In this document: piece by piece, positions 1-9,090 of the stretch
Layout of the letters: each line of letters starts with the position of its first letter
Numbering within the stretch: the first letter of the stretch is position 1
Source: Candidatus Dadabacteria bacterium
Lineage (GTDB): Bacteria; Desulfobacterota_D; UBA1144; Nemesobacterales; Nemesobacteraceae
Assembly: GCA_022826905.1 (NCBI GenBank)
Contig: JAJDUA010000034.1
Span: 1-64,000 of the forward strand
Length of the DNA: 64,000 nt
Direction of reading: 5' to 3'
Program-made: the position numbers and the translations under genes
The notes under the pieces: generated by a model
Seen by the model: only the letters and a program-made list of their open reading frames with translations
What the model was told of the DNA's origin: nothing
The model's database searches: none

Positions 1-60
1 AAGACGCTTTAGCTTTTTCCCTTCTTCTTCCGATAATTCTATTGCCGCCGCAATACGCAT
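1..60 (-). CDS. IS630-family transposase, N-terminal fragment cut by the window edge
   Basis: Read on the minus strand, an ATG at 60-58 follows a GGAGG ribosome binding site at about 72-66 and opens a frame beginning MRIAAAIELSEEEGKKLKRL. This closely matches the usual first residues of IS630-family transposases (MRIAxxIELSxEExxxL). Only the first 20 residues are inside the window, so nothing can be said about the catalytic DDE residues or intactness. The 289 bases between this start and the next gene hold no convincing gene. They include a nine-to-ten-base G run near 213-222 and probably the IS end, but I could not identify terminal inverted repeats from one side alone. Confidence 0.7.
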   Translation of the reverse strand, partial: MRIAAAIELSEEEGKKLKRL

Positions 61-349
61 TAATTTTCCTCCAGGCTATGGTATTGTTATTCTACCACAG
101 CAGAAGAATAATTAAAGGTATAACTAGGACACTACACTAGTTTCCACCCTGTCCACACCGGCCTCCGGAGGCGCACATGAAAGTTCCACACAGCCACCCC
201 GCAGTTTGACAGGGGGGGGGTGAGTTGATAAACTTCCCTGCTTTTAGTGTTTTCAAGTTTAACTGATGCTATACGAGGGTATTTTTTAGAAGCGCCTAAA
301 ACTTTAAGAATATTTCTTAGAGGTAGCTTAAAACCACCGGAAGAAACGG

Positions 350-3300
350 ATGTCTTTGGTTTCAGCAAAATCCCAGAGGTTGCCGACTCAGGAACCTGTG
401 GCGCTTTCATCTAAAGTTCCCTGCTCCTTCCCGCAAAATCCTTTATCAAAATCCCGACCGGAAGGAACCTGGTTTTCCGGATTTTTCCGCATTGCGATGG
501 TGTTTGTTCTCGCCGCAGCAGTTCTCGGCGCAAAGACGGAAACGGCTTATGCCGGCAACCTTTGTTCTGACGACGAACTGGTTCACTATAGAATGACGTT
601 TCAGGGCAATTTCAACAGCGCAAGCTCTCCGGGAGGTCTTCCGCACATTGCGCGGTTCACCCAGATAATATGGGTCACACATACCAGTCAGAAAACTTTC
701 TGGAAGCCAGGCGGCATGGCAAGCTCGGGCGTGGAAGATGTTGCGGAACTCGGTGAAACGTTTACGTTTGCTGATGAAGTTATCGATGAAATCATAGCAG
801 GCACCGTAGAAGCTAGCGATTTCTTCCCGTATGGTCGTTATCCACGCGGCGAAGAGACATTGAGCAGAGTGATCACCTTATGCAAAAAAGCTCCTCTGGT
901 TACTTTTCTGGCTATGCTTGATTTCTCTCCTGACTGGTTTATAGGAGTCTCGAATTATTCTCTTCTGAACAGCCAGAACAACTGGATTTCTCCCGTCACA
1001 TTGGATCTTTATCCCTACGACGCGGGCACGGAGGAAGGGACTGGATTTTCGCTTAACAATCCTCCCAGCAAACCTCATGTGCCAATCAGCAGCCTTAGGG
1101 GGAAAGGCAAGTTTTCGGGGGCAACCGCTCCTGTGGCGAGGATGACATTCGAGCGGGTTAATACGGTGAACCTTTCGGTGAACAAATCATGGCCCCACAA
1201 GATGACCGAAGGGGACGGGACACTCAGCATCACGGCGACGCTGGCAAGCAGCAATGCCTCGGGCAGTGCGCTCAGCATCCCCCTGGTTATCGGAAGCGGC
1301 ACGACCGCGCAGCCCGGGGACTACACGGCACCAAATTCCATCAGCATTGCCGACGGAGCAAAAAGCGGCAGCGGGAGCTTCGCGGCGGTTGACGACAATA
1401 CGGACGAGCCGTCTGAGACAGTGGTTATAAAGCTTGGCAGCTCTCTGCCTGGGGGAATAATTGCGGGGTCTCAAAGTACAGTCACGATTACCATAGAGGA
1501 TAACGACGCCACGGTTGTGAATCTCGGGCGCAGTGATTCGGGAACCGTTGCGGAAGGCGGGACGGGGGTGAAGGCGGACGCGGAGTTCACGGTGACCCTG
1601 AGCCGCGCGCTTGTGAAGGGCGAGCGTATTGACGTGCCTCTTGTGCTGTCCGGCAGCGGAATCACAGCCGGGGATTTCAGCCTGGCAAAAAAAAGCGGCG
1701 CCAGTCTTAACACGGGCGTCACCGTCTCCGGCTCAGACACTCTCACACCCACGGTGATTTTCCAAAATGCCGGAGCCAGAACGGCTACCCTAACGCTGAC
1801 GCCGACAGATGACAGTTACATTGAGAGCGACGAAACCCTTACTGTCGCTCTGGGGCCCGACAGCAGCGAGCCCAACGGTTTTGACCGCGCGGGGCTGGGC
1901 ACCAACGTTAGCGGCGGGGCGAACCCGCATGGGAGCAGCAACAGTTTTGACGTAGTAATTGAATCCGATGACACAGCGCCTCCGACAGTTCCGCTGGTGA
2001 GCATCTCCGGCGGGAACGCCGTAACCGAAGGGGAATCTGCCACTTTCACCCTGACTGCATCGCCCGCACCGAGCTCCGCCATCTCGGTGAAAGTCACGAT
2101 AGCCGACAACGGCTCTTTCGCGGCAAGCGGGCAGACCAATCCGCGCAGTGTGACTATAGGCACGGGAGGTACGGGCAGCCTGACAGTGACAACGGTGAAT
2201 GACAGCGCGGATGAGCTCGACGGAACCATCACTGCGACTCTGGGAACAGGCAGCGGCTACGGTATAGGATCTCCGAATTCCGCGTCCGTGACAGTCAGAG
2301 ATGATGACGACCCGACTCCTGTAATTACCATCTCCGGCGGGAACGCCGTAACCGAAGGGGAATCTGCCACTTTCACCCTTACCGCATCGCCCGCCCCGAG
2401 CTCCGATATCTCGGTGAGAGTCATGATAGCCGACAGCGGCTCTTTCGCGGCTAACGGCCAGACCGGCTCAAAAAAGGTAACTATAGGCACGGTAGGTACG
2501 GGCAGCCTGACCGTGACAACGGTGAACGACAGCGCGGATGAGCTCGACGGAACCATCACGGCAACTCTGGGAACAGGCAGCGGCTACGGTATAGGCTCTC
2601 CGAATTCCGCGTCCGTGACAGTCAGAGATGATGACGACCCGACTCCTGTAATTACCATCTCCGGCGGGAACGCCGTAACTGAAGGGGAATCCGTCACTTT
2701 CACCCTTACCGCATCGCCCGCCCCGAGCTCCGGAAATGTCTTTGTGAAAGTCACGGTAGCCGACAACGGCGATTTTGCGGCAAGCGGCCAGACCGGGACA
2801 ACAAGGGTGACCATAGGCACGGTAGGTACGGGCAGCCTGACCGTGACAACGGTGAATGACAGCGCGGATGAGCTCGACGGAACCATCACGGCAACCGTGG
2901 AAGCGGGCACCAGCTACAGTGCAGGGTCTCAGAATTCCGCGTCTGTCATGGTCAAAGATAATGACGACCCGACTCCCGAAATCACAATCTCCGGTGGTTT
3001 AGGAGTAACTGAGGGCAAGGCCGCGAGATTCACTGTGAACGCCGATCCGGTTCCGGCAAAAGACCTGCTGGTAAAGCTGTCGGTCTCTGAGGATTCAGGC
3101 GAAGGGGATTTTGTGCACTCAGGCAATGAAGGAACCAGAACAGTTACGATCAAGGCGAATAAGGGTTCAGCATCCTTTGCCGTGTCTACACTGGATGACA
3201 AAAATAACGAACCGAACGGGCGGGTGACAGTAAGGGTGGAATCTGGTAGCGGCTACATAACAAAATCTCCACGTTCCGCATCAGTTATGGTCAATGACGA

Positions 3301-4357
3301 TGACGAACCGCCGACTGTTACAGATGCGGTCAGTGGAGATACCGGTACATTCAGTGGAAATACGGACGATGTTCCGAGTCCTGACCGCGGGGCGCTTTTG
3401 GAGATATACAAAGCTGCTGTGGGAGCAAACTGGACACGCAACGACAACTGGAACACCGACGTACCGGTTGCTCTCTGGTACGGGGTAAGCGCTGATTCAG
3501 ACGGCAGGGTTACTGAGCTTCTCCTTGAAGACAACAATCTCTCCGGAACTATTCATCAGGATATAGGAGAACTCAAGAGGCTTGAGGTTCTATACATGAA
3601 TGATAACAGCCTTACGGGAACAGTTCCCGCAGAGAAGCTTGAGACACTGAGTTCCCTTAAGGAACTTGCCCTCTGGGGCAATACGGGGCTTAGGGGAACA
3701 ATTACCGATGAGCTTGGAAAGAAGGTTGACAGGGCGGTGCTTAGAAGAGTTAAGGATGTTAACGGAGATTCTCTACAGGGCTGGTTTGCTCTTGATGAGA
3801 CTGTTTTTGATTATTCCGGATGGCAGGGGATAGGGGTTAACAGTGAGGACAGGGTAACTGAGCTTGATCTCTCGGCTTCCGGGTTAAGAGGGGATATTAC
3901 GGATGCGGTATGGGAGCTTTCAGATCTTGAGAGGCTTGATGTTTCTGACAATCCTGATTTAACGGGAGAACTGCCACAGCGTATAGCGGATACAGTGCTT
4001 GAGTATGTTGACATAAGCGGAAGCGGGATATGCGCTCCCGAAGAGCAGTGGTTTACGCAGTGGGTTGATGATAACAATATTGTTTTTACAGACAATGATA
4101 ACTGCGGGCAGGATGAGGGGACTTCTTCTGCCGTCTCTCCATCCCCCGGGACAAGTGAACCAACCCGACGCGAAACGAACCAGACGACAGCTGCGGGTGG
4201 AGGAGGATGCTCTGTTGCTTCCGGCGGTGGATTCAGGCGGAACATTCCGGAATTTGCTCTTGGGGTCTTCGTGCTGGGGATGATGTTGCTTGCGGGCAGA
4301 CGAAACGCGCAACACGAAAACGGCATTCAGACAAAAAACAAAAAAGATACTTGCTGA
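350..4357 (+). CDS. Large secreted Spondin_N / Calx-beta / leucine-rich-repeat protein with C-terminal sorting tail
   Basis: This 1335-residue predicted surface protein has a long N-terminal lead and then a hydrophobic signal segment (about residues 45-68, cleavage after AYA). Residues about 70-270 match Spondin_N: an early Y-x-x-T-F, a G-x-x-A-S followed by A-E-x-G, and SPDWFIGV followed by LDLYPYDAGTEEG. Residues about 275-1000 are several Calx-beta domains, recognisable by VTEGESATFTLTAS and DSADELDGTITATL. Residues about 1010-1240 are plant-type leucine-rich repeats opening with a W-x-x-x-x-x-W pattern and LSGTI/LTGTVP repeats. The tail is GGGGC near residue 1285, a membrane segment and an Arg pair, the layout of a cleaved C-terminal sorting signal. 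The start at 350 is preceded by GGAAG; an internal ATG at 497 directly before the signal core is possible but lacks a ribosome site. The role is probably adhesion or matrix. The next gene begins one base after the stop. Confidence 0.85.
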   Translation: MSLVSAKSQRLPTQEPVALSSKVPCSFPQNPLSKSRPEGTWFSGFFRIAMVFVLAAAVLGAKTETAYAGNLCSDDELVHYRMTFQGNFNSASSPGGLPHIARFTQIIWVTHTSQKTFWKPGGMASSGVEDVAELGETFTFADEVIDEIIAGTVEASDFFPYGRYPRGEETLSRVITLCKKAPLVTFLAMLDFSPDWFIGVSNYSLLNSQNNWISPVTLDLYPYDAGTEEGTGFSLNNPPSKPHVPISSLRGKGKFSGATAPVARMTFERVNTVNLSVNKSWPHKMTEGDGTLSITATLASSNASGSALSIPLVIGSGTTAQPGDYTAPNSISIADGAKSGSGSFAAVDDNTDEPSETVVIKLGSSLPGGIIAGSQSTVTITIEDNDATVVNLGRSDSGTVAEGGTGVKADAEFTVTLSRALVKGERIDVPLVLSGSGITAGDFSLAKKSGASLNTGVTVSGSDTLTPTVIFQNAGARTATLTLTPTDDSYIESDETLTVALGPDSSEPNGFDRAGLGTNVSGGANPHGSSNSFDVVIESDDTAPPTVPLVSISGGNAVTEGESATFTLTASPAPSSAISVKVTIADNGSFAASGQTNPRSVTIGTGGTGSLTVTTVNDSADELDGTITATLGTGSGYGIGSPNSASVTVRDDDDPTPVITISGGNAVTEGESATFTLTASPAPSSDISVRVMIADSGSFAANGQTGSKKVTIGTVGTGSLTVTTVNDSADELDGTITATLGTGSGYGIGSPNSASVTVRDDDDPTPVITISGGNAVTEGESVTFTLTASPAPSSGNVFVKVTVADNGDFAASGQTGTTRVTIGTVGTGSLTVTTVNDSADELDGTITATVEAGTSYSAGSQNSASVMVKDNDDPTPEITISGGLGVTEGKAARFTVNADPVPAKDLLVKLSVSEDSGEGDFVHSGNEGTRTVTIKANKGSASFAVSTLDDKNNEPNGRVTVRVESGSGYITKSPRSASVMVNDDDEPPTVTDAVSGDTGTFSGNTDDVPSPDRGALLEIYKAAVGANWTRNDNWNTDVPVALWYGVSADSDGRVTELLLEDNNLSGTIHQDIGELKRLEVLYMNDNSLTGTVPAEKLETLSSLKELALWGNTGLRGTITDELGKKVDRAVLRRVKDVNGDSLQGWFALDETVFDYSGWQGIGVNSEDRVTELDLSASGLRGDITDAVWELSDLERLDVSDNPDLTGELPQRIADTVLEYVDISGSGICAPEEQWFTQWVDDNNIVFTDNDNCGQDEGTSSAVSPSPGTSEPTRRETNQTTAAGGGGCSVASGGGFRRNIPEFALGVFVLGMMLLAGRRNAQHENGIQTKNKKDTC
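2003..2986 (+). repeat. Three tandem about 327-bp coding repeats (Calx-beta units)
   Basis: The phrase ATCTCCGGCGGGAACGCCGT recurs at 2003, 2330 and 2657, exactly 327 bases apart, and a diverged fourth unit begins at 2987 after 330 bases. Each unit encodes one 109-residue Calx-beta domain, and large parts are nearly identical in DNA as well as protein. This points to recent tandem expansion or gene conversion. The array may vary in copy number between strains and could be misassembled from short reads. Confidence 0.9.
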
Positions 4358-4358
4358 G

Positions 4359-6053
4359 ATGAAGCGTTTTTTGTCTTTTCTGTATTCACGGTATCTGAAT
4401 CCGGGTGGCGCTCTGCTGCTCTGCGCTCTTTTCGCCGTGACTACATGCGGAGGATCAGATAAAAATGATATTCCCGCTGAGGTTCAGTCATACAGAACGA
4501 TTGACGGAAGCGGCAATAATCTCAAATATCCGGAAATGAATAAGGCGGCTACTCAGCTGGTTCGCCTCGCCCCTGCCGCATACGCTGACGGAATAAGCTC
4601 TTTTGCCGGACCGGACCGTCCCAACCCCAGAAGAATCAGCAACATCGTACATGCCCAGAAAGAACTGATTGCCAATCCGGACTCAACAACCAATTTCATG
4701 TGGCTCTGGGGGCAGTTCATAGATCACGACATCACTTTCTCAGATAATTCCGACGAAGAACCGGCCAATATCAAGATTCCGCGGGGAGATGAAATTTTAG
4801 ATCCGCAGGGAACCGGCGAGGCCGAGATGTTCTTCAATCGCGCCATCAATGATCCGGCCACCGGCGGATCAGAGGAAAATCCTCGCCAGCAGATGAATGA
4901 AGTCACCGGATGGATTGACGCGTCGACCGTTTACGGCTCTGACGCGAAACGCGCCGACGCATTGCGGACAAACGACGGAACCGGCAGACTTAAGACATCC
5001 GAAGGAAACTTTCTTCCCAGAAACGAGCGGCAATTTCCCAACTCTCGTTTCGCGTTATCAGTTTTTTTCTTTGCCGGAGACGAACGGGCTAACGAAAATC
5101 TCGGCATCCTCTCGATCCAAGCGCTTTTTATGCGTGAGCATAACAGGCTTGCCGAAGAAATTGCCATGAGCAACCCCGGTTTGTCCGGCGAGGAGATCTA
5201 TCAGAGAGCAAGACGGATAGTCGGAGCCCATATACAGGCGATCACCTATAATGAATTTCTGCCCTTACTGCTGGGACCCGACGCTCTGCCGCCTTACTCC
5301 GGCTATGATGACTCAATCAACTCAGGCATTGTCAATTCATTCTCCTCGGCAGCCTTCCGGGTAGGACACACGTTCCTTGATCCGAAAATTCCACTTGTCG
5401 ACACGCACGGCGAAGAGATTGGGGCAGTGGCATTAAAAGACGCTTTTTTCGTCAGGCCGGAGAGGTTCGCCGAATTAGGAATTGACCCGATACAATCCGG
5501 TATTGATCTGATACTCAGAGGTTTTGCGACCCGCAAGCACCAGCGGGTGGACCCGCTCATCATTGATGATGTCCGCAACTTCCTGTTCGTAGACACCCTG
5601 CCGACGGGAACACCGAGAATTCAAGGGGCGGGTCTTGACCTGGTCAGCCTCAACATTCAGCGCGGCCGGGATCACGGACTTCCTGACTACAATGAAATGC
5701 GCGAAGCGCTGGGACTTGGGCGGAATGAGAGTTTCTCTGACATAAACAAAGATCCGGAAGTGCAAAGAAAGCTTCGCGAGGCCTATGAAACCACGGATGA
5801 TATGGATATCTGGAGCGCGGGGATAGCGGAAGGTCGTCATGGCGAATCAATGCTCGGCGAGCTTTTTCACACGATCATCTCCCATCAGTTCAGGGTGCTA
5901 CGCGACGGCGACCGTTTCTGGTACCAGCGCATCCTGCCAGCGGAGGAACTAAGGAGAGTGGAAGAAACCAAGCTTGCCGACATTATCCGCAGAAACACGG
6001 GCATTGCCGGAGAAGAAATCGGCGACAACGTGTTCAAAGTCACACCCGAATAA
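4359..6053 (+). CDS. Secreted animal-type heme peroxidase (peroxidasin/myeloperoxidase superfamily)
   Basis: The product is about 564 residues. The distal heme motif WGQFIDHD lies near residue 119 and corresponds to Gln91/Asp94/His95 of myeloperoxidase. GDERANEN near 240 supplies the distal Arg and the ester-forming Glu, with Asn where myeloperoxidase has Met243. REHNRLAEE follows, and the proximal-histidine motif FRVGHTF lies near 334. The family uses peroxide to oxidise halides or organic substrates. The N-terminus (MKRFLSFLYSRYLNPGGALLL, then CALFAVTTCGG) is a signal peptide with a weak lipobox, so the enzyme is exported and perhaps a lipoprotein. I chose the ATG at 4359, one base after the previous stop; an upstream ATG at 4290 overlaps that gene and would bury the signal sequence. 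Co-transcription with the Spondin/Calx-beta protein suggests joint work at the cell surface. Confidence 0.9.
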   Translation: MKRFLSFLYSRYLNPGGALLLCALFAVTTCGGSDKNDIPAEVQSYRTIDGSGNNLKYPEMNKAATQLVRLAPAAYADGISSFAGPDRPNPRRISNIVHAQKELIANPDSTTNFMWLWGQFIDHDITFSDNSDEEPANIKIPRGDEILDPQGTGEAEMFFNRAINDPATGGSEENPRQQMNEVTGWIDASTVYGSDAKRADALRTNDGTGRLKTSEGNFLPRNERQFPNSRFALSVFFFAGDERANENLGILSIQALFMREHNRLAEEIAMSNPGLSGEEIYQRARRIVGAHIQAITYNEFLPLLLGPDALPPYSGYDDSINSGIVNSFSSAAFRVGHTFLDPKIPLVDTHGEEIGAVALKDAFFVRPERFAELGIDPIQSGIDLILRGFATRKHQRVDPLIIDDVRNFLFVDTLPTGTPRIQGAGLDLVSLNIQRGRDHGLPDYNEMREALGLGRNESFSDINKDPEVQRKLREAYETTDDMDIWSAGIAEGRHGESMLGELFHTIISHQFRVLRDGDRFWYQRILPAEELRRVEETKLADIIRRNTGIAGEEIGDNVFKVTPE

Positions 6054-6244
6054 GGGAGCAACCCCGGCTTGCGGTTTCAAGCTATCTGCAGATCAAACTT
6101 ATTCACCTGTGCACAGCAGTGTCAGCATTTATTTCCTCTTAAGAATACGTTTCTAACGCGTCAATCAACTTTGAACTTGCGCGACAATCTTGTGAAACAC
6201 CCCCTGCCGGGTATGCTATCCATAACTGAACATGGGAGATTCTA

Positions 6245-6403
6245 ATGGGTGATAAACCAAGAACCGTATTGGGGTCTGTTAAATCTGTTAAAACCAAACG
6301 CAAACCTGACGGACTAAAGATTAAAGTTCCAAGAATTCGACTACCAAAGGCAAAAGCACCCAAGCTTAGAATGCCTAGATTTAGGCTTGGAAGACTCTTT
6401 TGA
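6245..6403 (+). CDS. Small, highly basic protein of unknown function (52 aa)
   Basis: The ATG at 6245 is preceded by GGGAG at suitable spacing. The 52-residue product is packed with Lys and Arg. Its second half is a periodic series of Pro-Lys/Arg-hydrophobic steps (KVPRIRLPKAKAPKLRMPRF), and it has no Cys and few acidic residues. Such composition suggests binding to nucleic acid or to negatively charged membranes, but I recognise no family. It is the first of four small genes running in one direction to 7151, which look like one accessory operon. Short length is the main reason for doubt. Confidence 0.5.
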   Translation: MGDKPRTVLGSVKSVKTKRKPDGLKIKVPRIRLPKAKAPKLRMPRFRLGRLF

Positions 6404-6440
6404 AACAAAAAGGTACTACGTACGCTATGGGAGGAGACCG

Positions 6441-6653
6441 ATGGCAGATGAGAACGTTAGGCAGTTAGAAGAAGAAATAGCCCACCTCAAATTAAAAATG
6501 GAGTTTTATCCCGACAAGGCAACTTTGCAAGAGATTAAAACTTTTATAGTTCATGAACAGCTTAATGCACATAAATGGATAACATGGCTTGTAATTGTAT
6601 TGTCAGGTCTTGCTCTTAGTCTCCTTGTAGTTATTTTAAGACAGGCAACATGA
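6441..6653 (+). CDS. Small coiled-coil protein with a C-terminal membrane anchor (70 aa)
   Basis: The start at 6441 follows GGAGG; an upstream ATG at 6387 overlaps the preceding gene and has no comparable site. The N-terminal half (ENVRQLEEEIAHLKLKMEF) is a likely short coiled coil, and residues about 46-66 form one strongly hydrophobic membrane helix followed by RQAT at the C-terminus. That layout gives a tail-anchored or bitopic protein with a small soluble domain. The stop overlaps the next start (ATGA at 6650-6653), so the two are probably translationally coupled. No family is recognised. Confidence 0.6.
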   Translation: MADENVRQLEEEIAHLKLKMEFYPDKATLQEIKTFIVHEQLNAHKWITWLVIVLSGLALSLLVVILRQAT

Positions 6654-6940
6654 CTAAACGAGAAACAATTTTTATAGTTTTAGAGGCTGATCAATCTGGG
6701 CTTGGGTGGGAAATATACAAGGGAAGTGTTGTTACCGCCATGTCTATAAGTTCGTCTCCTGAACCTATCAGGAAGATCGGGACTCTAACTTTTTCCAAAG
6801 AATGCTTCCACTTGAATTCAGGGGAAGAGCTCTCTCAAGAGGAGATGGAGAGGGTTCTTAGTTCAATAAGAAGAAACGCTCAGTTCAAAGAGATATCGAC
6901 TAGTTATGCTCGTCCTCTTGCTGAGTCCAGTGCCGAATAA
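6650..6940 (+). CDS. Hypothetical protein (96 aa), coupled to the small membrane protein
   Basis: This gene overlaps the preceding one by four bases (ATGA). The product is a soluble, mixed alpha/beta-looking protein with no membrane segment, no paired cysteines and no motif I can name. The middle holds an LTFSKECFHLNSGEEL segment and the C-terminal third a helical, charged stretch (SQEEMERVLSSIRRN). The tight overlap suggests a fixed stoichiometry or partnership with the membrane-anchored protein. The function is unknown. Confidence 0.6.
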   Translation: MTKRETIFIVLEADQSGLGWEIYKGSVVTAMSISSSPEPIRKIGTLTFSKECFHLNSGEELSQEEMERVLSSIRRNAQFKEISTSYARPLAESSAE

Positions 6941-6986
6941 TGGGACGCAAGCCACGGGCTTTCCGGCTTCGTAAGGAGGGAAATTT

Positions 6987-7151
6987 ATGAGTGAAGAAAA
7001 GAAGACTAAACCGGAGGTCACTATACGTATTCCTAGTTCAGTTGACCGCGGGAAATGGGAAGTGGAAGTGGCTTTGACCATTGCGTCTCATTACCCGTCT
7101 TTAGGGGCTATATTTGATGAGAAAAGAGTTTTTGAGGACAAGCTTTCTTGA
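6987..7151 (+). CDS. Small hypothetical protein (54 aa)
   Basis: The ATG at 6987 follows a strong AAGGAGGG at about 6974-6980, which is the main support for this gene. The 54-residue product starts with a charged, probably flexible segment (MSEEKKTKPEV), continues with a predicted strand TIRIPSSVDRG, and ends in a short amphipathic section. It lies 46 bases after the previous gene and appears to close the cluster of four. No family is recognised. The IS1595 remnant starts about 23 bases downstream on the other strand. Confidence 0.5.
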   Translation: MSEEKKTKPEVTIRIPSSVDRGKWEVEVALTIASHYPSLGAIFDEKRVFEDKLS

Positions 7152-7174
7152 CAGGAAGACATGGTTCCACAAAC

Positions 7175-7442
7175 CTAACCGATGAGTTCTTTGTACTTAA
7201 GCCTTTTCCCCACGATGCCTTTTGCTACGAATGCCATTTGGTCTACCGTGTCCATCTCTCGGACATTATGTCTTCCAGCGAACTCGGTAACGTAACGCTC
7301 CAAGTGCTTCGGAGATATTTTGTGATAGGTTCCGTAGTATCCCCTTTTCAAAGTGGCCCAGAAGCTTTCGATTCCGTTTGTATGAGCCATTCCCTTTACA
7401 TACTCACCTACGCTGTGATTCACGCTCTCATAATTCCCAATG
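7175..7442 (-). pseudogene. IS1595-family (ISXO2-like) transposase, C-terminal remnant
   Basis: On the minus strand this stretch encodes VNHSVGEYVKGMAHTNGIES, then FWATLKRGYYGTYHKISPKH and LERYVTEFAGRHN, the typical C-terminal part of the ISXO2/IS1595 DDE transposase domain, including the final catalytic Glu in the NGIESFW context. The N-terminal two thirds, with the zinc ribbon and the two Asp residues, are missing. Similarity stops near the leuA stop codon at 7443, so the element has decayed to a fragment directly behind leuA. It cannot encode an active transposase. Confidence 0.85.
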
Positions 7443-8993
7443 TTAAATCCCCTTAAGCTCAGAGCCCCGCCGCGGATGCTCCTTTCTCCAGCGAAGCCTG
7501 TTAAGCGCACTGACGAAGGCCTTCGCGCTCGCTACGGAAATATCCGTATCCACTCCCTGTCCCTGCGATATAACTCCATCGTCAGATATCCTCACCGTGA
7601 CCTCTCCCTGCGCGTCGGTTCCACCCGTTATAGACGATACCGAAAAATTCTCAAGTCTGGGATCAAGCCCCGTCGCCTTCTTAACCGCCTTGAAAATCGC
7701 ATCAACCGGCCCCGAGCCCGTCTCGCGGACCGAGATCTCTTCCCCGCCCTCCATGATCGTGACGCTTGCCTCGGGCGATGAGTCCGTTCCGCCCGAGTAG
7801 CTAGCGGCCGTGAACTCGTAATAATCAGAGGAGCGCAGAAACTCCTGGTTTATGAGCGCCTCTATGTCCTCGTCGAAAACATATTTCTTCTTGTCGGCAA
7901 GCGCCTTGAACTTCGTGAACGCGTTCTCGAAAGCCTCAGGCTCGAGAACGTATCCGTACTCCTCCAGGCGGTCGCGAAACGCGTGGCGCCCCGAGTGCTT
8001 GCCGAGCACTATCTGGTTAGAGGGAATCCCCACTTCCTGAGGGGTCATTATCTCGTAGGTTATGCTCTCCTTAAGCACCCCGTCCTGGTGGATGCCCGCC
8101 TCGTGGGCAAAGGCGTTCGCCCCGACTATGGCCTTGTTCGGCTGAACGTTAACCCCCGTCACCTGGGAAACGAGCCTGCTCGTTGGATATATCTGCGTCG
8201 TGTTTATCCCGAAGCCGTAGGGCTTCTTGTCGCTTCTCACGCTCAGTCCCATAACTATTTCCTCAAGCGAGGCGTTGCCCGCCCTCTCCCCTAGGCCGTT
8301 AACCGTGCACTCAACCTGCCTTGCCCCCTCGCTTATTGCGGCGTGGGAGTTAGCTACCGCAAGGCCGAGGTCGTTATGGCAGTGGACGCTCAGGATCACG
8401 TCGTCGAGGTTAGGGACGTTTTTAACGAGCGTATGGATTATGTAGGCGAACTCCTCTGGAATCGTGTACCCGACCGTGTCGGGGATGTTGATGGTGGTGG
8501 CCCCCGAGCGGACGGCCACGTCGACCGCGGTGCAGAGATAGTCGATGTCCGTGCGCGTCGCGTCCTCGCAGGAGAACTCGACGTTGTCTGTGTAGTTCCT
8601 TGCGTGCTTTACGGCGCCGCTTATCATCTCGAGCACCTGGTCCCTCGTTTTTCTCAGCTTGTGCTTGAGGTGTATCTCAGAGGTGGCGATGAAGGTGTGT
8701 ATCCTCGGGCTCTCAGAGTGCTGCACGGCCTCCCAGCCGCGGTCTATGTCCTTCGCACTCGCCCTGCAGAGGCCAGCTATCTGGCAGCCCTTTATTCTCT
8801 GCGCTATCTTCTTTACGGACTGGAAGTCTTCTTCTGAGGATATGGGAAACCCGGCCTCTATTATGTCCACCCCCAGGCGCTCGAGCTGGTAGGCGACCCG
8901 AAGCTTCTCCTCCGAGGTCATGCTGCAGCCCGGGGCCTGCTCTCCGTCCCGAAGCGTCGTATCGAATATGTGTATGTAGCTGTTGTTCGGCAT
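7443..8993 (-). CDS. leuA: 2-isopropylmalate synthase
   Basis: LeuA condenses acetyl-CoA with 2-oxoisovalerate in the first step of leucine synthesis. The 516-residue product starts [18 protein letters not shown], the family signature that supplies the catalytic Arg and a metal-binding Asp, and later has [15 protein letters not shown] with the HxH metal ligands and [14 protein letters not shown]. The C-terminal part from about residue 390 is the LeuA dimer/regulatory domain ([14 protein letters not shown]), so leucine feedback is expected from the family. Length is normal. The gene stands alone, without leuBCD next to it. The IS1595 remnant begins at its stop but the C-terminus looks complete. 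Confidence 0.97.
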   Translation of the reverse strand: MPNNSYIHIFDTTLRDGEQAPGCSMTSEEKLRVAYQLERLGVDIIEAGFPISSEEDFQSVKKIAQRIKGCQIAGLCRASAKDIDRGWEAVQHSESPRIHTFIATSEIHLKHKLRKTRDQVLEMISGAVKHARNYTDNVEFSCEDATRTDIDYLCTAVDVAVRSGATTINIPDTVGYTIPEEFAYIIHTLVKNVPNLDDVILSVHCHNDLGLAVANSHAAISEGARQVECTVNGLGERAGNASLEEIVMGLSVRSDKKPYGFGINTTQIYPTSRLVSQVTGVNVQPNKAIVGANAFAHEAGIHQDGVLKESITYEIMTPQEVGIPSNQIVLGKHSGRHAFRDRLEEYGYVLEPEAFENAFTKFKALADKKKYVFDEDIEALINQEFLRSSDYYEFTAASYSGGTDSSPEASVTIMEGGEEISVRETGSGPVDAIFKAVKKATGLDPRLENFSVSSITGGTDAQGEVTVRISDDGVISQGQGVDTDISVASAKAFVSALNRLRWRKEHPRRGSELKGI

Positions 8994-9090
8994 CCCTTAA
9001 ACCTTGCTCTTCGCCTTGCCGCAAAAGCAGATTTCTACACGCACCCGGAGCAGTTGTCAAAAACGCCTCCGCGGGGAATACGCCCGGCAC

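Noticed and set aside
1816-2910. Long minus-strand frames opposite the Calx-beta repeats
   Set aside because: They repeat with the same 327-base period as the plus-strand gene and are produced by its codon pattern.
1997-2986. CRISPR array
   Set aside because: The repeats are long, adjacent and coding, with no spacers. No CRISPR-like array is present anywhere in the window.
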